Of a DNA stretch of 39,649 nucleotides, positions 1 through 9,300 are shown piece by piece. Every line of letters begins with the position of its first letter. Positions within the stretch are counted from its first letter, which is position 1. The stretch covers positions 1 through 39,649 of the forward strand of contig JBKQPR010000180.1 in assembly GCA_052144935.1 (NCBI GenBank), given 5' to 3'. Source of the DNA: JOPF133 sp052144935 (GTDB lineage: Bacteria > Acidobacteriota > Terriglobia > Bryobacterales > Bryobacteraceae). Both the position numbers and the translations under genes were made by a program. The notes under the pieces were generated by a model. The model saw only the letters and a list, made by a program, of their open reading frames with translations. It ran no database searches and was not told the origin of the DNA.

Positions 1-2
1 CC

Positions 3-602
3 GCTCTCGACGCCCTGGCGGCTCAATACCTTCTTGATCACCAGCCCCAGTCCGCCGCCGAGCGCGCCCTCGTCGACATCCTCATCGATTCCGAGTGGAC
101 CCTCCGCCGCCTCCGCAAGACCGAAGCTCAGCTCTGGGAATACGATCTCGCTGCCATGGGGTTGTCCCGGTTGTAGGACTTGGTGTTCTCCTGGGTGATC
201 ACCGAAGACCAAATCCTCGGCCGCGCCTTCGAACGCCGCCAGGAGACCTTCGCCCGCCTGGAGCGCCGCCGCGAGAGCCTCCAGCGCGCCTACCACCGCA
301 CCCTCCACGACCTCCGCGCGGTCCAGGACTCCCGCGCCCAGGTCCCGCTCCCTCCCCAGGTCTGGCACCAGGTCTGGCAAGACACCCCCGCCGCCCCGCC
401 CGAAGCCCCCAAGCCCTCCGCAGCCCCACCCCTAACTCATTCATCCCAAAAGCCTAAGCCAGAAAATGGGTTCGTTCCCGAAAATCCCCAAATCCCGCGC
501 GTGCCCCTCGATCCCGCCAGCCCCGTCGCCTCCCCCCACACCCCCTCGCGCGCCCCGCAACAGCCACCGGCGGACGCCCAATCCCGTAAGGACGCCGCTT
601 GA
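3..602 (+). pseudogene. Pro-rich acidobacterial hypothetical protein, 5' incomplete, in-frame TAG
   Basis: The frame is open from the window edge and encodes an alpha-helical stretch (ending RRLRKTEAQLWEYDL) up to a TAG at 174-176. The same frame then continues without another stop to 602, with a second helical block (RAFERRQETFARLERRRESL) and a Pro/Ala/Ser-rich tail containing a KPENGFVPENP motif. This order (helical region with an RKTE-LW motif, helical region, Pro-rich tail with NGFVP) is one I associate with a multi-copy hypothetical family in Solibacter-like genomes. No function is known to me. Because both halves share one frame, a point mutation to TAG is the simplest reading; the track downstream could restart at a TTG at 180. 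The start lies outside the window. Confidence 0.5.
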
Positions 603-691
603 CCGCCGTCCCGCCCGATAGCGCCCGCAGACCGCGCCGTCCCGAGGGTCTTCTCCCGCCCGCGCAGCCCGCGTTTCGTAGAAGCCAGGGT

Positions 692-1110
692 ATGCTCTGC
701 ACGCCCCGCACACTGGTTCTGCTGCTCATCGCGGCCATGGGAATGCCGTGCCCACGCGTTTGGGCGGCCCAGCCCGTGCGCGCGCGGCACGGCATGGTGG
801 TCACCCGCGAACGCCACGCCACCGCCATCGGCTTGCAACTGCTCGCATCGGGCGCCAATGCCGTGGATGCCGCCGTGGCGGTCGGATTCGCCCTCGCCGT
901 GACCCACTCCACGGCCGGCAACCTCACGGCGGCGGTTTCATGCTGCTGCGCCTGGCCGATGGCCGCACCACCTTCATCGATTTCCGCGAGCGCGCCCCCG
1001 AAGCCGCCTCGCGCAACATGTGTCTCGACGCCAACCGCAAGGCCACCCCGATGCGTTGCTGGGGATCGGCGGGATTCGAAGCCGGCGTGAGCTCCGGTGG
1101 GTCGCCGGCG
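692..1110 (+). pseudogene. Gamma-glutamyltransferase remnant (5' part, frameshifted)
   Basis: From the ATG at 692 the protein has a signal peptide (LVLLLIAAMGMPCPRVWA) and then the conserved start of secreted gamma-glutamyltransferases: a VVTRERHATAIGLQLLASG segment and NAVDAAVAVGFALAVTH. After AGNL the frame is lost around 930; the next frame continues with GGGFMLLRLADGRTTFIDFR and ERAPEAASRNM, exactly the family order. A second shift near 1050 is implied because PDALLG, expected after the DANRKAT segment, lies in the third frame. Nothing recognisable follows about 1110, so roughly the last 400 residues, including the autoprocessing Thr region, are missing. The gene cannot make an active enzyme. 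Intact members hydrolyse or transfer the gamma-glutamyl group of glutathione outside the cytoplasm. Confidence 0.75.
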
Positions 1111-1297
1111 CCCGAACCGGCCACGCAGTCCTTCTCCATAACCAGCCGGTTTAGCCGAAACCGCACTCTTGGAGCATGCCGCTCTGAAAAGCCAGGTTGC
1201 CCCGCTATTCCCAATCCGCCCTCAAGCGCATGGCCGTGATCCACGTGAATTGAGGCTGCGGCCCATGTGCAACTCACCTGACGGCCAAGCCGCAGCC

Positions 1298-3016
1298 TCA
1301 CCCCGAGCTGGTGCGCGCTTCCAGCAACCTGGCGATTTCCTCGAAGCCCTGAGCGCGAGCGATTTGCAAGACGGGACGGCCGTCGGGATGGCGGGCCGAG
1401 ACATCCGCGCCGTGATCGAGCAATACCCGCACCGCTTCCGTCTTCCCGCCCACAACCATGCGGACCAGGGGCGTCTGCCAGTTCTCGGGCTTGGGTTCCC
1501 GTGAAAGACACTCCGCAAACCGGCGTTCCAGCGCCGCGGGATCGCGCGCCAGAATTTCCGGAACGCGATCGAGCCGGTCGTAATCGAGCGCATCGAACAG
1601 GCAAATCCCCGGTTCGCTCAGCAGCCTGTCGCGCAGATCGGCGTAGCCGAAGAAATTCGCCCATCCGATCGCGGTGCTGTCGTACCACGGATCGCGTAGC
1701 GTCAGAGACGCTCCGTGCGCTAGAAGAATCCGCAGGATCTCCTCGTTTTCGACCAGCGTGCCGGCATGGTGAATCGCGGCATTATCTTCTATGTGGTTCG
1801 GATCGAAGCCCAGGTCGAGCACCAGCTTGACCGCCGCCGGGCGTTTGGTAGACACCGCCCGAGACACCATGTGTTGGTCCGCACGCGCCCGCAGTTCAGG
1901 ATCGCGCTCCAGCATCGCGCGGGCGCCGCGCTCATCGCCCGCCATGCACGCGGCCACGAATCGTTCCACGTCGTTCAGCTCCGCAACCGGCGCGCCGGCT
2001 TCTTCCAGCAGCCGCGCGACTGCCGGATTACCGCGCTCCATCGCGTGCTCCCAGGGCAGCTTGCCCCGCAATTTCTCATCCGTCCGCGCGTGATGAGCCA
2101 ACAGCAGCCGCACCTGGCCGGCGTGACCCTGGCGAGCGGCTTGCGAGAGCGCGCGTCCCATGAGAGTGATGCCGCCCCGCCCCATCGCATCCGGCTTCAG
2201 TCCGTGCCGCAGCAGCATTTCCAGGCAGGCGCCTTGATTGATCGATAGCGCTTCCTGATCGGCTGGGTTGGCCCCGCGCGCCAGCAGCAGCTCGGCCAGC
2301 TCGCGCCAGCGCGGATGTGGCGGTTGATTCGCGAGGCCGGTCGAGCCGTCTCCAAACATGCCGGTCAGCGCCGTGAAGCGGCGTGGGGTCTGCGCCAGCC
2401 GCTCGTCGGCGTTGCCTTTTATGGTGTAAGCGTTCGGGTCGGCGCCGCGGTCCAGCAGGAGTTTGGCGGCCTCGAATGTGGAGTGGGCGGGGTCGACCGG
2501 TTTCACGCGCGAATAACAGGCGCAAATCAGCGGCTCCCAGCCATGCGGGCCGGGACGACCGGCCAGCTCCGGTTCGCCGTCCAGAAACGTTCTGACGGCG
2601 CCCGTGTTGCCGGCCGCCGCCGCGCACCAGATGTTGACCTCCGATAGCCACGGCTGCGCGCGCAACATCTCATGGGCACGGGCGTGAAACGAGCGGTGGT
2701 CGTAATGCGGATCGTCGTAGCACAGACATGCCATCTCCACAAATTCATCCGGCAGTTCCCGGTTCGCCGCTTGGACCGCGGCCTTCAGTTGGGGCCAACT
2801 GTCGAAGCCGGCCTCCCGCGCCAGCACGAGCTGGCAATCGGTCAGCCGTGGCTGGATGGCGCGGATTTGGTCATCGGAAAGTCCGGCGTATTGCGGATGC
2901 GCGGCGCGAATCCGGGCGATTGCTTCGGCCCCGCCGGCGCGCCAGGCTTTTTGCACTGTCTTGGCTTGTTTCTTGAGGTTTTCGAGGGACGGGTTGGCAG
3001 GCGGCGATTGAGTCAT
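1298..3016 (-). CDS. Ankyrin-repeat protein
   Basis: The 572-aa product has an N-terminal helical segment (about 1-90: SLENLKKQAKTVQKAWRAGG and GFDSWPQLKAAV), a pattern seen in acidobacterial ankyrin proteins, followed by degenerate ankyrin repeats. Recognisable repeat cores are AAAGNTGAVRTFLDGEPEL (about 133-151), AAKLLLDRGADPNAY (about 183), AELLLARGANPADQE (about 240), VRLLLAHHARTDEKL (about 302), VKLVLDLGFDPNHIEDNAAIHHA (about 395), LRILLAHGASLTLRDPW (about 430) and VRVLLDHGADVSARHPDGR (about 535). No signal peptide or enzyme domain is visible, so it is probably a cytoplasmic protein-binding scaffold; the partner is unknown. The ATG at 3016 is fixed by a strong ribosome-binding site. It stands alone, about 160 bases from the end of the beta-helix gene. 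Confidence 0.9.
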   Translation of the reverse strand: MTQSPPANPSLENLKKQAKTVQKAWRAGGAEAIARIRAAHPQYAGLSDDQIRAIQPRLTDCQLVLAREAGFDSWPQLKAAVQAANRELPDEFVEMACLCYDDPHYDHRSFHARAHEMLRAQPWLSEVNIWCAAAAGNTGAVRTFLDGEPELAGRPGPHGWEPLICACYSRVKPVDPAHSTFEAAKLLLDRGADPNAYTIKGNADERLAQTPRRFTALTGMFGDGSTGLANQPPHPRWRELAELLLARGANPADQEALSINQGACLEMLLRHGLKPDAMGRGGITLMGRALSQAARQGHAGQVRLLLAHHARTDEKLRGKLPWEHAMERGNPAVARLLEEAGAPVAELNDVERFVAACMAGDERGARAMLERDPELRARADQHMVSRAVSTKRPAAVKLVLDLGFDPNHIEDNAAIHHAGTLVENEEILRILLAHGASLTLRDPWYDSTAIGWANFFGYADLRDRLLSEPGICLFDALDYDRLDRVPEILARDPAALERRFAECLSREPKPENWQTPLVRMVVGGKTEAVRVLLDHGADVSARHPDGRPVLQIARAQGFEEIARLLEARTSSG

Positions 3017-3021
3017 GACGA

Positions 3022-3028
3022 CCTCCTT
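3022..3028 (-). promoter_or_regulatory. Ribosome-binding site of the ankyrin gene
   Basis: On the minus strand AAGGAGG lies five bases before the ATG at 3016. It is a near-perfect anti-16S match, rare among the genes here, and decides the start. Confidence 0.8.
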
Positions 3029-3176
3029 TCATGGGCTCTCGGCCCCTTTCAGCGCCCGATTGCTCGCATCCTCAGGCTGAAAGGATAGTCGTACGTCCAG
3101 AAAACCGTAGATCGGTTCAGGCGGGCTTGGCCCTTTCCGCGAGTTGGCGGCACCCTGAAGTGCTTCAGCATCGAAT

Positions 3177-4484
3177 CTAACGGAGGGGAATCGCCGGCGT
3201 CAAGTTCCGGCACTGGTTGCCCCGTACCACGTTCCACTCCGCCGCGATCCCCGGGGCGCGCATGACGCACCGCCGGTCCATCCCGTAGCCGGTGATGAAG
3301 TTGTCCTCGATCCGATCGCCGCGCGCCGGCGTGGACCGCGATACCCCTTTCGCCAGGTAAATGCCGCTGCGCAACAGATCTGGTTCGTCCGGCAGATAGT
3401 AACACGGGCCGCAGCGGGCCGTGTTGAGGTTCGTCAGCCGGTTATGCGCGATCAGGTGGCCTTCGCCGATGACGAAGATTCCCCCGTAACGCGCGCCATC
3501 GATCCGGTTCTCCGTCACCCGCACATTGCGCGATTGCATATCCGGATTGCTGTCATTGAAGACGATGCCGAAGTTGGTCATGTCGCGGCAGAAGTTGTCC
3601 TCCACGGCGCCGTCGTGGAATCCGTCCAGGTCGATGCACTTGCCATTGATGTCTTCAAAACGGTTGCGCGCGTATCGCGAGCGGTCCACATTGCCCGCCG
3701 TATCGATGGCCACCGGGACATCCTCCACCGCATCCTCCGGATAGCCGATCCGGCGGCCTGCGTTTTCCTCCACCAGCACGTTCGTGGCGTGTCCCACCTG
3801 CAGGGCATCGCGCCCGATCGTCAGGAAGCTGTTCCAGGCGATCAGCCCGTCCGCGTTGCGCGGCGACGTGTACAGCGAGTGGGTCCAAACGCCGTTGCCC
3901 AGAATGTTGCGGAACCGGCAGTGCGTCACGCGGAAGCCCGCGGTTCCCTCTTCCAGAAGAATGCCGCCGGTGGTGTTGTTGCGGCCTTGGGGGTTGAGGG
4001 AGCCGCTGTCCGAAACCTCCAGGCCGTCGATCGACACATCGCGCGAGCGGCTCACCAGCACGGCGAAACCGGCCACATTGCCGATGCGCAACCCCTCCAC
4101 CGTGAGGTGGCCGCAGTCTTCCGCCAGGATGCCGTTGGCGGCGGTGAATTGGGCGAACGTGCGATCGGAAGGTGGCAGGCCCGCGCGGACGGCGCGCGTC
4201 TCGATCGCCGCGCGATTGCCGTCGATCGAGAATCCCGAGAGCGCCACCTCGCCGCCACGCACCACCACCAGGGCGCGCCCGTGGAAGTCCGCGGCGGCTC
4301 GCAGCACGGTGCCTGTTGCGGCGCCTTGCACGAGGGCCGGACCTTCCACCAGCAGTTCCGCGTGGATCTCCACCACGCCCGTGGGCAACTCGATCACGCG
4401 CAACCGCGGCGCATGCCCCGCCACCAGCCAGGCCACCGCCGCCAGCGCCGGCACCGAGGCGCTTCCAAGTGCAACGCGGCCCAA
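3177..4484 (-). CDS. Parallel beta-helix repeat protein (possibly exported)
   Basis: The 435-aa product has a hydrophobic N-terminus (VALGSASVPALAAVAWLVAGHA) that could be a signal peptide or anchor. A right-handed beta-helix follows, with coils of the type seen in pectate-lyase-like and carbohydrate-binding proteins: DGNRAAIETR, NGILAEDCGHLTVEGLRIGN, TTGGILLEEGTAGFRVTHC, NVLVEENAGRRIGYPEDAVE, KCIDLDGFHDGAVEDNFC, FGIVFNDSNPDM and GIFVIGEGHLIAHNRLTN. Substrate and catalytic residues cannot be assigned. The upstream gene's TAG is at 4488-4486 and a TTG follows after one base (4484-4482), so TTG is the likely start and translation is coupled to the methyltransferase. Longer starts reach into that gene and lose the hydrophobic N-terminus. 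The pairing suggests that both proteins act on one surface polymer or glycan, but this is inference. Confidence 0.75.
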   Translation of the reverse strand: MGRVALGSASVPALAAVAWLVAGHAPRLRVIELPTGVVEIHAELLVEGPALVQGAATGTVLRAAADFHGRALVVVRGGEVALSGFSIDGNRAAIETRAVRAGLPPSDRTFAQFTAANGILAEDCGHLTVEGLRIGNVAGFAVLVSRSRDVSIDGLEVSDSGSLNPQGRNNTTGGILLEEGTAGFRVTHCRFRNILGNGVWTHSLYTSPRNADGLIAWNSFLTIGRDALQVGHATNVLVEENAGRRIGYPEDAVEDVPVAIDTAGNVDRSRYARNRFEDINGKCIDLDGFHDGAVEDNFCRDMTNFGIVFNDSNPDMQSRNVRVTENRIDGARYGGIFVIGEGHLIAHNRLTNLNTARCGPCYYLPDEPDLLRSGIYLAKGVSRSTPARGDRIEDNFITGYGMDRRCVMRAPGIAAEWNVVRGNQCRNLTPAIPLR

Positions 4485-4485
4485 C

Positions 4486-6159
4486 CTACACCACCTCGAT
4501 GGGCACCGGCGCAAACACGCGCTTGCCCAGTTCGATCCGCACTTCGTGCCATCCGCGGCCGATGCCGTCGGGCAGCCGGAAGTTGAATTCATAGCGGCTC
4601 CACAGTGGATCGGTGCAGAAGAAATCGGCCGGCTCCGTCGCCAGTCCGCCGACCGTGACCCGGAACTGCGAGGGGTCGGCCACCTCCGTCATCCCCACCT
4701 TGACGATGCGGCTGACGATGCGGTCGCCGGAAACCAGGTTGATGCCGTCGGTGACGGCGGCGATGCGCGGCACCAGCGGACCGGGCGGCATCAACCGCAC
4801 CCAGGCGGGCGCGCAGAGAAGCTGCCCCCACCACCGCACCTCCACCGGAACCAGGCCCGTCCGGATGCGTTCGGGCAGCGCTACGTTGACCTGCGAAACG
4901 CCATCGGCGGCCGGCTCGCCGATGTAGATTCCGCGGCAGGGGCTTCCGTCCGCGGTCACCGTGAGGTGGTTGAGGTCGCACCCGGCGGGCAGATTCCCGA
5001 TCCACAAGGAAAGCGCCGCCATGGCCCCCGAGGCCGGCGCCACGGCCTCGCCCGTGAGCGCGTTGCTGATATTGCGGATGGCGGGCGGCTCCGCGTGTGG
5101 CTCCACGGGTGGCTCCACGTGTGGTTCCCCGGACGGCCCCACGAGCGGTTCGCCGGACGGTCCCCCGAACGGCTCCGCGTGTGGCTCCACGGGCGGCTCG
5201 ACGTGTGGCTCCACGGACGGCCCCACGAGCGGTTCCACGAGCGGTTCCCCGGACGGTCCCCCGGACGGCTCCGCGTGTGGCTCCACGAGCGGCTCCGCGT
5301 GTGGCTCCACGGTTGGCTCCACGAGCGGTTCCCCGGACGGTCCCCCGAACGGCTCCGCGTGTGGCTCCACGGTTGGCTCCACGGTTGGCTCCACGGTTGG
5401 CTCCACGGGTGGCTCCACGGATGGCTTCCCAGCCGCCCCCACGGATGGCTTCCCGGCCGCCCCCACGGCACGATCCGGCAGACGGGTCCCGAGGGCGCTT
5501 CGCCAGCCCGCCGGCGCCTTGCGGCAGGTGATCCACATGTACTGCGTCCAAATCTGCTCCAGCGCCAGAAGCTGAAAATCCTGCTCCAGCACGAACGCGC
5601 GGATCTCCTCGGCGCTGATGCGCACGCCGCTCCAGGTGTCGTACTGCTGGGCGTATTTGGGCAGCCCGTTGATCTGGCATCGCAGGATGCCGCCCGTCTT
5701 GAGGACCCGCCAGGCTTCGCGGAGGTACTGGAACACCACCTCGCGGCTGGGGATGTGCTGGAACACGGCGTAGGAGTAGACGAAGTCGAAGGTTTCGTCC
5801 GCAAACAGGGCCAGGTCAGCGCCGGACCCGTGATGCGGGTGGGCGTTGGGCGTCTCGCGCAGCCGTTCGGCGGCCATCCGGACCATCTCGTCGGAGACAT
5901 CCACGCCGTGAATCTCCGCGAAGTGGCGCGCCAGCGGCCGCATCAGCCGTCCCGGGCCGCAGCCGATTTCGAGCGCCGCCTGGCGCCTCGCGAGGCGCTT
6001 GATCTCAGCTTCCAGCCCGCGCACCACATCGGAGGCGGTGGCGAAGAACTCTTCGTCCTCCTGCTCGCGCCGCCCGAAAGCGACGTAGTAGTATGCGTCC
6101 TCGCCCGCGCGCCGGTTCCAATCCGCGCGCATGCGGGCCAGAACTTGGGGATCGTCCAT
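4486..6159 (-). CDS. SAM-dependent methyltransferase with tetrapeptide-repeat linker and C-terminal Ig-like domains
   Basis: The 557-aa protein has three parts. Residues about 1-220 are a class I methyltransferase: motif I LEIGCGPGRL (about 63-72), acidic residue at the end of strand 2 in IHGVDVSDEM, motif FDFVYSYAVFQHI, and the post-motif LREAWRVLKTGGILRCQING. Residues about 232-359 are two GAAGKPSV units and 28 tandem tetrapeptides of consensus VEPx. Residues about 360-557 are rich in beta strands and resemble two Ig/IPT-like modules (for example DGVSQVNVALPERIRTGLVPVEVRW). The family normally acts on small molecules or glycans; the substrate here is unknown. The ATG at 6159 is preferred to an upstream TTG at 6180. 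It is the first gene of a two-gene unit with the beta-helix protein. Confidence 0.85.
   Translation of the reverse strand: MDDPQVLARMRADWNRRAGEDAYYYVAFGRREQEDEEFFATASDVVRGLEAEIKRLARRQAALEIGCGPGRLMRPLARHFAEIHGVDVSDEMVRMAAERLRETPNAHPHHGSGADLALFADETFDFVYSYAVFQHIPSREVVFQYLREAWRVLKTGGILRCQINGLPKYAQQYDTWSGVRISAEEIRAFVLEQDFQLLALEQIWTQYMWITCRKAPAGWRSALGTRLPDRAVGAAGKPSVGAAGKPSVEPPVEPTVEPTVEPTVEPHAEPFGGPSGEPLVEPTVEPHAEPLVEPHAEPSGGPSGEPLVEPLVGPSVEPHVEPPVEPHAEPFGGPSGEPLVGPSGEPHVEPPVEPHAEPPAIRNISNALTGEAVAPASGAMAALSLWIGNLPAGCDLNHLTVTADGSPCRGIYIGEPAADGVSQVNVALPERIRTGLVPVEVRWWGQLLCAPAWVRLMPPGPLVPRIAAVTDGINLVSGDRIVSRIVKVGMTEVADPSQFRVTVGGLATEPADFFCTDPLWSRYEFNFRLPDGIGRGWHEVRIELGKRVFAPVPIEVV
5083..5466 (-). repeat. 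Coding minisatellite: 28 x 12 bp plus 2 x 24 bp
   Basis: From 5418 down to 5083 the methyltransferase reads as 28 consecutive 12-base units, each coding a tetrapeptide of the form [VAG][EG]Px (VEPT, VEPH, AEPF, GGPS, GEPL and so on). Larger higher-order blocks such as VEPHAEPFGGPSGEPLV recur, which points to unequal crossing-over or slippage. Two 24-base units (5419-5442 and 5443-5466, differing at one base) encode GAAGKPSV twice. The unit length is a multiple of three, so copy-number changes keep the frame. Confidence 0.95.
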
Positions 6160-6294
6160 CTCGCGTGCCGCTGGGGTCAATAGCTATAGTAGCGTAGCGG
6201 CACGGGCAGGCAGGCGGCAAACCATCAGGCGGGCGGTGGGCCACGGTCACGGGCGCAGCCCAAGGTCGTTCCGCCTTTGACCCGCAATCTTCGC

Positions 6295-6300
6295 TATAAC
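6295..6300 (+). promoter_or_regulatory. Possible -10 element of the PLD-helicase gene
   Basis: TATAAC ends seven bases before the ATG at 6308 and no Shine-Dalgarno sequence is visible, which fits a leaderless or near-leaderless transcript. No convincing -35 is present. The divergent methyltransferase starts 135 bases upstream. Confidence 0.3.
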
Positions 6301-6307
6301 AGTATGG

Positions 6308-9300
6308 ATGCCGCGCATCTTCGACAACATCGAGCAGCAGCTTCTGCCCGCCTTGCGCCAAGCGGTCGACCTTTCCGATAGGGCAGACTTTTGCGTCGGC
6401 TACTTCAACCTGCGCGGCTGGAAACAGATCGCCTGCAACGTGGAGCGCTGGTCCGGTGGAGACGGCAGTTGCTGCCGGCTACTGATCGGAATGCAGCGCC
6501 TCCCCCAGGATGAGATCCGTGAAGCTCTTAGCCTTGCTCACGCTCAAACCGGCATGGACCTCCAGACGGCCGCTCGCCTGAAAAAGCGCATGGCCGACGA
6601 CCTCCGCGACCAGCTTACGTACGGAGCGCCCACCAACGAAGACGAGCAAGGTCTGCGGCGTCTGGCGGCGCAAATCAGATCCCGGAAGGTGGCCGTCAAG
6701 CTTTTTCTCCGGCATCCCCTGCACGCCAAGCTCTACCTGTTCTTCCGCCCCGATCCGATTAACCCCGAGGTCGGCTATCTTGGAAGCAGCAACCTCACCT
6801 GGGCCGGCCTCCAGAATCAGGGCGAATTGAACGTGGATGTGATGGATCGCGATGCGTGCCGCAAGCTGGCTACTTGGTTCGAGGAGCGCTGGAACGACAT
6901 CTGGTGCCTTGACATCTCCGGCGAACTCGCCGGCGTCATCGACCAGAGCTGGGCGCGGGAGACCCCCATACCGCCGTATCACATCTACGTCAAGATCGCC
7001 TACCACCTCTGCCAGGATGCCCGGGAGGGCCTCGTTCAATTTCGCATACCGAAGACTTTTGGGGCCAAACTCTTCGCCTTTCAGATAGCCGCGGTGCAAC
7101 TCGCCGCGCGGCACGTCACGCGGCGCGGCGGTGTTCTCCTGGGTGATGTTGTCGGCCTCGGCAAGACGCTGATGGCTACCGCGCTGGCGCGCATGCTCGA
7201 AGACGAGCAGGATCTGGAAACATTGATTCTCTGCCCCAAGAACCTGGTATCGATGTGGCAAGATTATCGGGAACGGTACGGGCTGCGGGGAAAGGTGATG
7301 TCCTATAGCCGTGTGCTCCAGGAGCTTCCATCACTCAAGCGGTATCGCCTCGTCATTCTCGACGAAAGCCACAACCTGAGGAATCGGGAGGGGCGCCGCT
7401 ACCGGGCGATTTACGATTACATTCAGCAAAACGAATGCCGCTGCGTTCTGCTATCCGCGACCCCTTACAACAAGGCCTTCACCGACCTCTCGACGCAGCT
7501 CCGGCTATTCATCCCAGACGACAAGGACCTCGGCTTCCGTCCCGATGCGCTCCTGCGGTCCCTTGGCGGGGAAACCGAGTTCACTCGCCGCCACCAGTCC
7601 TCTGTCCGGTCCCTCGCTGCTTTCGAAAAAAGCACGTTCACCGATGACTGGCGCGAGTTGATGCGTCACTACATGGTCCGCAGAACCCGCAGCTTCATAC
7701 GGGACGTGTACGCCGAACCGGACCCGGACAACGGCCGTAAATTCCTCCGCTTCGAGGACGGGGGGCGCTCCTATTTTCCGGATCGAATCCCCAAGACGCT
7801 GAAGTTCTCCATCAATGAGCGAAATTCCAACGACGCCTACGCGAAGTTATACGATCAGCCCGTTGTGGATCTCGTAAATGCTCTGACCCTGCCCCGTTAT
7901 GGGCTTGGGAACTACGTCGCGCCCGCCCCGGATTCCCCACCGACCCAAGCCGAGGCGCGCATCTTACAGGATCTATCCCGCGCCGGACGCCGCCTGATGG
8001 GCTTCTGCCGCACCAATTTGTTTAAGCGGCTTGAAAGCAGCGGGCACTCCTTCCTTCTCTCCGTGGAGCGCCACATCCTCCGAAACCACGTCTTCCTCCA
8101 CGCACTCGAAAATGGACTTCCGGTTCCCATCGGCTCGCAGGACGCTGAGGTGCTTGACACGCGCTTTGCTGACGACGACCGCTCCAATGCATCCGATGAG
8201 ATGTTTACCGGGGAGGCCCCGGACACCGAACTCAACGCACGTCCGCTACGCACCGAAGAAGACTTCCGTACGCGCGCGGCGTTGGTTTATCGGGAATATT
8301 CGACCTCTTTAAAGAAGCGTTTCAACTGGCTGGCCTGTTCGCTATTCACCCGCAAGTCGCTAGCCGCCGCATTGAGAGCCGATTCGGCTGCGCTGCTTCG
8401 AATCTTCGATGCTTGTCCCGTCTGGAACCCGGACCACGACGCCAAGCTTCGGGCTCTCCATCGTCTTGTGACTCAGGTCCACCCGAGCGAAAAAGTACTG
8501 GTCTTCACCCAATTCGCGGACACCGCCTGCTACCTGGCAGCGGAGCTTCGAAAGAAAAACGTCAGCGCTATTAGCGACGTGACGGGGAACGCCGACGATC
8601 CTACGGCGCTTGCCTGGCGGTTTAGCCCGGTGAGCAACGAAAAGCGCGATAAAGTCAAGCCTGGCGAGGAGCTACGTATTCTCGTCGCGACGGATGTCCT
8701 CAGCGAGGGCCAGAACCTCCAGGATTGCGCCATCGTTGTCAATTTCGACCTGCCCTGGGCGATCATCCGGCTCATTCAGCGCGCCGGCCGCGTCGACCGC
8801 ATTGGCCAACAGGCGCAGAGCATCCTCTGCTACTCCTTCCTTCCCGCCGAGGGCGTCGAGCGCATCATTCGCCTGAGGAACCGCGTCCGCCAGCGGTTGA
8901 GCGAGAACGCCGAGGTGGTCGGGTCGGACGAAGCGTTCTTCGAAGGCGAGGCCAACGCAGCCGCCATCCTCAACCTATATAATGAACGCTCCGGCGTCCT
9001 CGACGGCGACGACGATGGAGAGGTCGATCTCGCTTCGTACGCCTATCGGATATGGAAAGAGGCGATCGAGCGCGACCCCTCCTTGCAGAAGACCATTCCG
9101 GACTTGCCTGCCGTCGTCTATTCCGCCAGGCCGCATTCGCCTTCTCCCGTCCGCCCGGAGGGTGTACTGGTTTATATGCGGTCGGCGGCGGATAATGACG
9201 CGCTCGTTTGGATGGATCGTAATGGGAATGCGGTCACAGAGTCGCAGTTGAAGATTTTGAAAGCGGCGGAATGCGGCCCCGACACCGTCGCCGTGCCGCG

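Noticed and set aside
5083..5466. CRISPR-like array
   Set aside because: Units are contiguous 12-mers without spacers and lie in frame within a gene.
3784..6183. 799-codon plus-strand open frame opposite the beta-helix and methyltransferase genes
   Set aside because: It is a GC-driven antisense frame; the opposite strand carries clear domains, and this frame encodes low-complexity Arg/His-rich sequence.
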